Shown in pieces: positions 7,447 to 13,236 of a stretch of DNA of 13,236 bases; the stretch's first letter is position 1, and each line of letters opens with the position of its first letter. Below the pieces are notes generated by a model. That model saw only the letters and a program-made list of their open reading frames with translations, searched no databases and was not told the DNA's origin. The position numbers were made by a program, and so were the translations under genes. The stretch comes from CAZVLE01 sp964627855 (GTDB taxonomy: Bacteria > Bacillota > Dethiobacteria > DTU022), in the NCBI GenBank assembly GCA_964627855.1, contig CAZVLE010000085.1, positions 1-13,236 on the forward strand. The letters run 5' to 3'.

Positions 7447-7482
7447 AGCCGGAAAGGGTAACCGGCTAATATGCTGGCTTTA
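7447..7482 (-). promoter_or_regulatory. hairpin(s) in the asp23 leader, possible attenuator
   Basis: On the minus strand AGCCGG (complement of 7462-7467) and CCGGCT (complement of 7447-7452) form a 6-bp stem followed by TTTATC, a weak terminator-like pattern about 30 bases before the asp23 start. An upstream AAAGCC (complement of 7476-7481) can instead pair with GGCTTT (complement of 7445-7450), which overlaps the 3' arm, so the two folds exclude each other. The U tract is short, so this could also be an mRNA-stabilising hairpin. Confidence 0.35.
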
Positions 7483-7554
7483 CTCGTAAGGGCTGACAGA
7501 AAACAGATACATTTTTCAGATTGCTAATACGAGCTTTGTGAATTGTCTACATAT

Positions 7555-7583
7555 ATTATATATCTTGAATATATGTCTGTCAA
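7555..7583 (-). promoter_or_regulatory. perfect consensus sigma-A promoter of the Asp23/Gls24 gene
   Basis: TTGACA (complement of 7578-7583) and TATAAT (complement of 7555-7560) are both perfect and are separated by exactly 17 bases. Transcription should start near 7548, leaving a leader of about 130 bases. A match this good suggests high basal expression, fitting the known abundance of Asp23 proteins. Confidence 0.88.
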
Positions 7584-7869
7584 GGAATCCCCGCTAATTT
7601 ACAAGTTTAAAGCCCCAGGATCGCGGTAGTTTGACAGCATAGATTAATCGAAGCATTCCAGATTTTCTTGAGCATAGGTCTTTAAGGGATTATTTTTTTA
7701 CATACCGTCATGATACCCTGACACCCGGAACATCGGTCATACTTTCCCGCAGAGGGGATCTTCTTTCTGCCATACCCGTTATTTCCCCTTAACCGGATCC
7801 ATACTTCCAACTGGCGGGAACTCTGCTATGACCCTGCAACAATGGCGCACTGGGGCGCCGGCAGGAGTT
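7584..7869. other. 286-base gene-free stretch between the phosphoesterase and asp23 promoter
   Basis: No supported gene was found. Only very short peptides with weak start signals occur on either strand. A GC-rich hairpin without a U tract (GGCGC 7844-7848 with GCGCC 7855-7859) lies just after the phosphoesterase stop and could be a poor terminator. A run of T occurs at 7691-7697. The part next to the phosphoesterase is richer in G and C than the asp23 side, so it may have arrived with that gene, but no insertion sequence end or target duplication was recognised. Confidence 0.4.
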
Positions 7870-9126
7870 CTAAAAATCAGCGATTTTCAGGTAATCCATT
7901 GTAGTTATGTCACCCTCGTGAGAGTACTGGTAGAGCCCGGAGTGCCTTTCGTCGCCCCTCGGGATGACCGCGACAAACGTCATGGACGGCATCTTGTTCT
8001 TGTCGATCCACGTACCGGAGTTCACATACACCGCTGTCTTCCCGTCGTGTGTTTCTGAGGGGATCATCCTGGGTTCGTGGGAATGGCCGAAGACCACGAT
8101 TCTCGCGTCGGATTCGGGGTTGTGGAAGTACTGCACGACCGCCTGGCTGTCCAGTCCCACGGACGAGGCAGACTCGATGATCGCATCTCGGACTGGAATG
8201 TTGACAACTACCCTGTTAAGGGCCTGCCGTTCGTCCCACGTGTCCTGTATCCCTTTAAACAGATTCACGTCGATGCTGCCGCCCGCCTCCGCCTGGCGGG
8301 GCACCAAATCACTCATGGCGTAAGTTTCAGTGAATCCGTCGATATTGGTCTTGATGATCTTCTCTTCGAAGTCTTCCTTGATGGGCAGCATCGTCATCAG
8401 GGCATCCCAGACTTTCCAGTAGAGGAATTCGAGGTTCTGGCTCCCGCCGAGGCGGTTCGGGGCGACGGGCGGCCTGATTTTGTCCGGTTCAGGTTTGCCT
8501 TCGAGGACCGAGAGCGTCGCGATACGGGTGAAGAAGTAGCCCGGAGGCAGGATCGAACCGGGAGCGATGGATTGGTTCGATATGGGGTCCGGCGCGCAAA
8601 AGAAGTTGTAGCGGTGGCCGTGCTCGATAGCGATCTCCGGATGACCGTCCGGAGAATAGGTGCCGAGTCCCCGCACATCGCGCGCTTCGGCCATTCCCGG
8701 GAAGACGGTCTGGATGCTCTCCGAGGTGATCAGCAGGTCGTGGTTCCCCGGAACATAGGTCACCTTGATCGTCCCGTCCCGGATGATGTCGTTGAATGCG
8801 TCGACCACGTCCTTGTTGTTTTCGGCAACAACCTGGACGAACTCTTTCTGGCTCTTTCCGGCGTAAGTGTCCGTACCGGCGGGAATAAACCACTCGTCCA
8901 TGAGGTCGCCCGCGATGACGAGCTCCTTGATGTTCGGAGCGTACCGGAGCTTCTGAAGAAAGTCTATGAGAGAAGCGCGGTTCTTCTGAGTCTCTGCATA
9001 GCGGTCGTCCATCCCCAGATGGAGGTCGCTGATGATGACTATAACCGAGCGTTCAGCGTCAAGCCCCGAAATGCCGCCCTGATCAAGCGTGAAAGGATAC
9101 TTCGTAGACGCGCCGATTTTTTTCAT
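7870..9126 (-). CDS. calcineurin-like metallophosphoesterase
   Basis: The 418-aa protein carries the full metal-binding motif set of the calcineurin-like phosphoesterase fold: SDLHLG (Asp34, His36), GDLMDEW (Asp74), PGNHD (Asn128, His129), EHGH (His169/His171) and GHSHEP (His348, His350). These residues hold two metal ions that cleave phosphoesters. GDLMDEW and GNHD recall the LpxH/UDP-diacylglucosamine hydrolase branch, but a long segment of about 170 residues between EHGH and GHSH makes the protein larger than LpxH, so the substrate is left open. There is no signal peptide, so it should be cytoplasmic. AAGGA lies about ten bases before the ATG. Composition is unlike its neighbours: 37 and 39 of 60 bases are G or C at 8281-8340 and 8461-8520, against 27 and 29 of 60 at 9481-9540 and 12061-12120. 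Recent transfer is likely. Confidence 0.88.
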   Translation of the reverse strand: MKKIGASTKYPFTLDQGGISGLDAERSVIVIISDLHLGMDDRYAETQKNRASLIDFLQKLRYAPNIKELVIAGDLMDEWFIPAGTDTYAGKSQKEFVQVVAENNKDVVDAFNDIIRDGTIKVTYVPGNHDLLITSESIQTVFPGMAEARDVRGLGTYSPDGHPEIAIEHGHRYNFFCAPDPISNQSIAPGSILPPGYFFTRIATLSVLEGKPEPDKIRPPVAPNRLGGSQNLEFLYWKVWDALMTMLPIKEDFEEKIIKTNIDGFTETYAMSDLVPRQAEAGGSIDVNLFKGIQDTWDERQALNRVVVNIPVRDAIIESASSVGLDSQAVVQYFHNPESDARIVVFGHSHEPRMIPSETHDGKTAVYVNSGTWIDKNKMPSMTFVAVIPRGDERHSGLYQYSHEGDITTMDYLKIADF

Positions 9127-9226
9127 TGTATATCATTCCTTTTCGAGTGTGATGTGATCGAATGGTGAAATAAGGCTGAGTTAGATAGGGACTTCGTAGG
9201 CAGGAATATACTTTTCTGCTGGAATT

Positions 9227-9256
9227 ATCATACTACACTAAATTGCGGCAGGTCAA
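9227..9256 (-). promoter_or_regulatory. promoter of the metallophosphoesterase gene
   Basis: On the minus strand TTGACC (complement of 9251-9256) and TATGAT (complement of 9227-9232) are separated by 18 bases, each matching consensus at five of six positions. Transcription would begin near 9219, leaving a leader of about 93 bases. It lies in the gap after the radical SAM gene, so the phosphoesterase can be expressed apart from leuS. I saw no clear terminator between the radical SAM gene and this promoter. Confidence 0.6.
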
Positions 9257-9298
9257 GCCAAGCGGGGTATAAGCGCCTGGATTCAACTACACAGCTTC

Positions 9299-10591
9299 TT
9301 ATTCAACCAATTGCAGGGGAATGTTTTCTGTTGATAGACCAAGATAGCTGCTACCGCTAAGATCGCAGCCACTGCTGTCAAAAGCAATCGCCGGCAGAAG
9401 AATTTTTTTAAAACTTTTCAGGTCTTTTTCTCGATCAAGAACAGCTTGAAAATCCTCAACAGTCAACAGACCTGCAGCAGCAATTGAACCACCAAAAAAC
9501 AGCGACGGCACAGCTCTGAAGGCCAGGTTTTTTAATGCTAATTTTGTAGCGGCAATCTGCCAGCGCTGATAGGCCGGCCTTGAAACAAGCGCCAGGTTTT
9601 CCCCGTTTTGACAGAGACTTGCCCTTAACCTTTTTGCCTGCAATGGATCAATATCATAAGCCACCGCAACACCGGGCGGCTTCCCGGCGTGCTTGCAAAT
9701 GACCATATTCAGTTCATTAGTGCCTCTTCTGATAAATACCCCGGGATCTTTAGCTTTTTGCAGCAGTTCAAAAGCATCAACCCTGCTAAAGGGTTCCCTG
9801 CCATTTACTCTTACGATCTGGTCACCGGCAAATAGCCCCGCCTTGGCGGCCGGACTACCGACTATAACACCTTCCATAAGGGGCTTCAAATCTTCAATCA
9901 GGGGTGGTTCGGCCAGCAGTGGCACTGCTGTCTCAGCCCTTAAGTCTTCGAGCAGGTGGTAGCATTGCCGCACCGTTTCCGGCGGCGGAACAAGTTTAGG
10001 ATCACTTAGCCGGGTGTAACCGGGCATGAGAATGCGGATCGTTTCGGCACTGGCCCTGGCAAGACTGAAGATAGTGCCACGCAGGTCAGCCCAACCGGTC
10101 AGGTGAGGCAGGGCAACAATACTGCCGTGAAATGAGATATCTGCCTCCTGAAGCAATTTCAGAGCGTCAATCGCTTTTTGCGGTTTACGATCGCCCATTA
10201 AGATGTTGCGCCCCTTCTGCGAGGCACTGTTCAGAGAAAGGATTATTTCAAGAGGCCTCAGGCTGGAAAAGAGAGCAATGGTTTTTTTATCAAGCAGAGA
10301 CCCGTTTGTGGTCACCTGGATGGTAGCAGAAGGGAAAATAACCCGCAGTTCCTGGATTAGTGAATGAAAATGGGGGTGGGTCAGGGGTTCACCCTCTCGT
10401 AACCGGGTTGCAGATTCTCCAATGACAATTTTTCGCCCCGGGTTGAGATAGGGCATCAATTCCCGCAGGTGAGCCTGGGGCAGGGGAGAAAAACTATAAG
10501 CTCTGGTCGAAGGTGGGTTAAATCGATGACTGCAAAATATACAGCTGAGATTACAGCTGCCGGTAAGAGGCAGTACGTTGTGTTTACGCAC
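9299..10591 (-). CDS. radical SAM protein with PDZ domain and DUF512-like C-terminus
   Basis: Residues 13-20 (CNLSCIFC) form the CxxxCxxC motif that binds the 4Fe-4S cluster of radical SAM enzymes. GEPLTHPHF at 67-75 and QVTTNGSLL at 92-100 are further landmarks of the barrel, which runs to about 220. A PDZ-like segment follows at about 228-280 (GVIVGSPAAKAGLFAGDQIV, then RVNGREPF). The C-terminus at about 355-415 (PSLFFGGSIAAAGLLTVEDF, ILLPAIAFDSSGCDL) recalls DUF512, a family whose usual order is PDZ, radical SAM-like, DUF512. The substrate is unknown. The GTG at 10591 is the first common start codon, but the frame stays open and protein-like upstream to CTG 10642. That CTG lies nine bases after AGGAG next to the leuS stop, so 17 more residues (through LLEALLNEAV) may be real. 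The gene is probably transcribed with leuS. Confidence 0.85.
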   Translation of the reverse strand: MRKHNVLPLTGSCNLSCIFCSHRFNPPSTRAYSFSPLPQAHLRELMPYLNPGRKIVIGESATRLREGEPLTHPHFHSLIQELRVIFPSATIQVTTNGSLLDKKTIALFSSLRPLEIILSLNSASQKGRNILMGDRKPQKAIDALKLLQEADISFHGSIVALPHLTGWADLRGTIFSLARASAETIRILMPGYTRLSDPKLVPPPETVRQCYHLLEDLRAETAVPLLAEPPLIEDLKPLMEGVIVGSPAAKAGLFAGDQIVRVNGREPFSRVDAFELLQKAKDPGVFIRRGTNELNMVICKHAGKPPGVAVAYDIDPLQAKRLRASLCQNGENLALVSRPAYQRWQIAATKLALKNLAFRAVPSLFFGGSIAAAGLLTVEDFQAVLDREKDLKSFKKILLPAIAFDSSGCDLSGSSYLGLSTENIPLQLVE

Positions 10592-10657
10592 CGCCTCGTT
10601 AAGAAGAGCCTCAAGCAGGGGACCCGGTTGAAGATGCGGCAGGGTTGTTCACTCCTG

Positions 10658-13132
10658 TCAGCGAACTACAATATTGACCAGGCGGCCGGGAACTGCCACG
10701 ACTTTAACAACTTCTTTATCAACCAGCAGTTCACCGATTCTTTCGTTGGCGCGCGCTGCTTCAATCAGTTCTTCCTCCGGGCAATCGGCAGGCACTACAA
10801 TCCTGCCCCGTACTTTTCCGTTAATCTGGATAACCACTTCAATTTCTTCAACCACCAGTTTCTGCGGGTCATAGGTAGGCCAGTTCTGGTGGTGAACGCT
10901 TTCTGAATAGCCGAGTGTTTCCCAGGCTTCCTCAGCCAGGTGGGGAGCAAAAGGCGCCAGCAGGAGAACCATTTTCTCGAGAGCATTGCGCAAAATAATT
11001 TTATTGCCTTCGGTTACCTCAGACTGGCGGTAAGCATAAATGGCGTTGACCAGCTCCATAATCGCACTGATTGCCGTATTAAAGTTAAAACGTTCTTGAA
11101 TGTCGATAGTTACTTTTTTAATGGCAGCATGCAAACTACGTTCAAGCTCTTTTTCACTTTCACCTGCCGGAGCATCGCTGCCTGCGGGGTCTAATTCATC
11201 GCGACATTCATCAACCAGGCGCCAGACCCGGCGCAAAAAACGGTGACAGCCCTCTACACCCTGTTCGCTCCAATCAAGATCTTTTTCCGGGGGAGAGGCA
11301 AAGAGAATAAAGAGTCGCCCCGTATCAGCCCCGTACTGGGCAACTATCTCGTCCGGGGTAACCACATTGCCCTTTGACTTCGACATCTTAGCCCCATCCT
11401 TGTAGACCATGCCCTGGGCCAGGAGGCGACTAAAAGGTTCTTCAGCCTTGAGAAGTTCGGCATCATAAAGAACTTTTGTGAAGAAGCGGGCATATAGCAA
11501 GTGTAAAACAGCATGTTCAATGCCACCAATATATTGATCTACCGGCATCCAGTAATCAACATCTTCAGGTTCAAAAGGGCCTTCGGTGGCATTGGGGCTG
11601 GCAAAACGCATAAAATACCAGGAAGAGCAGATGAAGGTATCCATGGTATCGGTTTCTCGGCGGGCCGAGGCACCGCATTTGGGGCAGTTGACATTAACAA
11701 AACTATCATAATGAGCCAGGCTGGGCACACGGTTTCCGGAAAGTTCCACTTCCAGCGGCAGCTCGACGGGCAGGTCAGATTCAGGCACCGGTACGGTGCC
11801 GCATTCGTGACAATAAATAATCGGTATCGGTGCTCCCCAGTAGCGCTGGCGCGATATGAGCCAATCACGCAGCCTGTAGGTTACTTTAAAACAACCCAGA
11901 TCCTGGCTTGCCAGGTGGTCGGTTACTTTTTTCATACCCTCCACATTGGGCAGTCCATTAAATGAACCGGAATTCACCATGACACCTTCGCCTACATAAG
12001 CTTCATCCATCGTATCCCCGTCGAGCTTCTCACCTTCGGGCTGGATTACAACTCTAATGGGCAGCTTATGTTTTTTTGCAAAAAGGAAGTCGCGCTCGTC
12101 ATGGGCAGGCACACCCATAACCGCCCCGGTGCCGTATGAAATAAGCACATAATTACCAACTAAAATAGGCACCTCTTCACCATTAATCGGGTTAATGGCA
12201 TGGCGACCGGTTAAGAGGCCAATCTTGGGTGCCTCTTCGGCGGTTCTTTCAATCTCGCTTTCCAGTTTAACACTGGCTACGAATTCGAGAACTTCTTTTT
12301 CCCTCTCGGTTCCCTCAACAAGTCTCTTAACCAGGGGATGTTCGGGGGCAAGGACCATGTAGGTAACTCCAAAAAGTGTATCAGGGCGGGTAGTAAAAGT
12401 GCTGAACTCTTCACCGGGAAATTCTTTTATTTTAAAGGAAATTTCTGCTCCTTCGCTGCGACCGATCCAGTTTTGCTGCATGATCTTAACCCTCTCAGGC
12501 CAATCTTCGAGGGTGTCAAGATCGTTTAGCAGTCTTTCAGCGTAATCGGTAATTCTTAAAAACCACTGTTCCAGTTCACGGGGTTCAACAACCGAAGAGC
12601 AGCGCCAGCAGAGCCCTTTTTCTACCTGCTCGTTAGCCAGCACGGTGGCACAGTCGGAACACCAGTTAACAGAGGCTTTTTTCTTATAGGCCAGCCCTCG
12701 CTTGTACATCAATAGAAAAAGCCACTGCGACCAGCGGTAGTAGTCGGGTGAGGCGGTGTTTACTTCACGGCGCCAGTCGTAACTGACCCCGAGCCTGTTT
12801 TGCTGTTTTTTCATATGTTCAATATTTTGGGCCGTCCATTCTGCCGGGTTAACCTTATTTTCAATAGCGGCATTTTCGGCGGGCAGGCCAAAGGCATCCC
12901 AACCCATGGGATGAATGACATTATAGCCACGCATTCTTAGAAAGCGGGCCAAAACATCACCGATGGAATAAACACGCATATGGCCCATGTGCAACTTACC
13001 TGAGGGATAGGGAAACATTTCCAGAACGTAGTATTTTGTCCTGGAGTGATCTACGTCTGATCTGTAAAATTCCTCTTTTTCCCAGTATTTCTGCCACCGC
13101 TCTTCAATTTGCGCAGAATTATAATTTTGCAA
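10658..13132 (-). CDS. leuS: leucyl-tRNA synthetase
   Basis: LeuS joins leucine to tRNA-Leu in the cytoplasm. The 824-aa product has the usual bacterial length and all main landmarks: the ATP-binding HIGH motif as HMGH at 48-51, a zinc-type CxxC pair (Cys158/161, Cys175/178), and the CP1 editing domain at about 225-415 with TTRPDT at 247-252 and the conserved Asp345 in VPAHDERD. A second CxxC pair (Cys441/444, Cys483/486) and KMSKS at 582-586 follow, then the anticodon-binding domain and a small C-terminal domain. The start is TTG 13132, nine bases after GGAGGT; no ATG lies at the expected place. A T-box leader upstream implies induction when uncharged tRNA-Leu builds up. The radical SAM gene follows directly. 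Confidence 0.98.
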   Translation of the reverse strand: MQNYNSAQIEERWQKYWEKEEFYRSDVDHSRTKYYVLEMFPYPSGKLHMGHMRVYSIGDVLARFLRMRGYNVIHPMGWDAFGLPAENAAIENKVNPAEWTAQNIEHMKKQQNRLGVSYDWRREVNTASPDYYRWSQWLFLLMYKRGLAYKKKASVNWCSDCATVLANEQVEKGLCWRCSSVVEPRELEQWFLRITDYAERLLNDLDTLEDWPERVKIMQQNWIGRSEGAEISFKIKEFPGEEFSTFTTRPDTLFGVTYMVLAPEHPLVKRLVEGTEREKEVLEFVASVKLESEIERTAEEAPKIGLLTGRHAINPINGEEVPILVGNYVLISYGTGAVMGVPAHDERDFLFAKKHKLPIRVVIQPEGEKLDGDTMDEAYVGEGVMVNSGSFNGLPNVEGMKKVTDHLASQDLGCFKVTYRLRDWLISRQRYWGAPIPIIYCHECGTVPVPESDLPVELPLEVELSGNRVPSLAHYDSFVNVNCPKCGASARRETDTMDTFICSSWYFMRFASPNATEGPFEPEDVDYWMPVDQYIGGIEHAVLHLLYARFFTKVLYDAELLKAEEPFSRLLAQGMVYKDGAKMSKSKGNVVTPDEIVAQYGADTGRLFILFASPPEKDLDWSEQGVEGCHRFLRRVWRLVDECRDELDPAGSDAPAGESEKELERSLHAAIKKVTIDIQERFNFNTAISAIMELVNAIYAYRQSEVTEGNKIILRNALEKMVLLLAPFAPHLAEEAWETLGYSESVHHQNWPTYDPQKLVVEEIEVVIQINGKVRGRIVVPADCPEEELIEAARANERIGELLVDKEVVKVVAVPGRLVNIVVR

Positions 13133-13153
13133 CTACTCTCGACCTCCATCTCC

Positions 13154-13186
13154 AATAAAAAATCCGCCCGGTCAAGGGACGGATTT
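13154..13186 (-). terminator. leuS: T-box-controlled intrinsic terminator upstream of leuS
   Basis: On the minus strand AAATCCG (complement of 13180-13186) pairs with CGGATTT (complement of 13160-13166), extended by CCC/GGG after one bulged T, around the loop TTGACC and followed by six T. Its 5' arm also contains bases that pair with the T-box motif, as expected for a terminator/antiterminator switch. Confidence 0.92.
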
Positions 13187-13236
13187 ATACCCGCGGTACC
13201 ACCCTTCTTGGTAAACCAGTTGGTGGAGCTGGCGGG
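13154..13236 (-). promoter_or_regulatory. leuS: T-box riboswitch leader of leuS (3' part; 5' part beyond window edge)
   Basis: The conserved T-box sequence reads AAGGGTGGTACCGCGGG on the minus strand (complement of 13190-13206). Its TGGT bulge can pair with the ACCA end of tRNA-Leu. AAGGG can pair with the later CCCTT to form the antiterminator, in competition with the terminator at 13154-13186. Stem I and the specifier loop, which should carry a leucine codon, lie to the right of the window, so the tRNA specificity is inferred from leuS. Confidence 0.95.

Noticed and set aside
7873..7887. AAAATC/GATTTT inverted repeat at the phosphoesterase stop codon
   Set aside because: It is AT-rich, inside the coding end and lacks a following U tract, so it is unlikely to act as a terminator.
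8077..9168. Long plus-strand open frame (363 codons) opposite the metallophosphoesterase
   Set aside because: It is the antisense shadow of a GC-rich gene. The product shows no recognisable domain, while the opposite strand has all metallophosphoesterase motifs.
10469..10906. Plus-strand open frame of 145 codons across the leuS/radical SAM junction
   Set aside because: It overlaps two well-supported minus-strand genes and has no recognisable domain or ribosome binding site.

Overview
The window looks like chromosomal DNA of a Gram-positive bacterium of the Firmicutes (Bacillota), probably a clostridial or Syntrophomonas-like lineage. The signs are a T-box leader before leuS, an Asp23/Gls24 protein, a ComEA-type competence protein, strong AGGAGG-type ribosome binding sites, and frequent GTG/TTG starts. 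No phage, CRISPR array, tRNA, rRNA or intact insertion sequence is visible. The lineage is an inference from gene content.

Layout, left to right. Positions 1-87 hold the probable 3' end of a plus-strand gene. Positions 230-1660 (minus) encode a membrane-anchored protein with a cytoplasmic GYF_2-like domain, one membrane segment and two copies of an external beta-type domain joined by an Asp/Pro-rich linker. A 407-base divergent intergenic region follows. It carries an interlocked pair of inverted repeats with pseudoknot topology, a 14-base palindrome, a good sigma-A promoter and a 16-base palindrome over its predicted start site. That promoter should drive a plus-strand cassette at 2068-6164: a DUF4126 membrane protein, a large DUF3160 lipoprotein and a second lipoprotein with Asp-rich calcium-binding-like repeats.

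The rest is on the minus strand. Transcription enters from the right through a T-box leader, then leuS, then a radical SAM/PDZ protein with a DUF512-like C-terminus (10642-9299). Next is a metallophosphoesterase gene (9126-7870) with its own promoter and a clearly more GC-rich composition. Then comes a 452-base gap with a consensus promoter and a structured leader for an Asp23/Gls24 gene (7417-6977), which ends at an intrinsic terminator. Last is a stand-alone comEA (6801-6229), convergent with the lipoprotein cassette.

The window reads as mostly housekeeping genes (leuS, asp23, comEA) with envelope-associated genes of unknown function. The strongest leads are the interlocked repeats at 1848-1924, the radical SAM-PDZ-DUF512-like architecture coupled to leuS, the operator-like palindrome before the DUF4126/DUF3160 cassette, and the compositionally foreign phosphoesterase. 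No clear new defence or mobile system was found.
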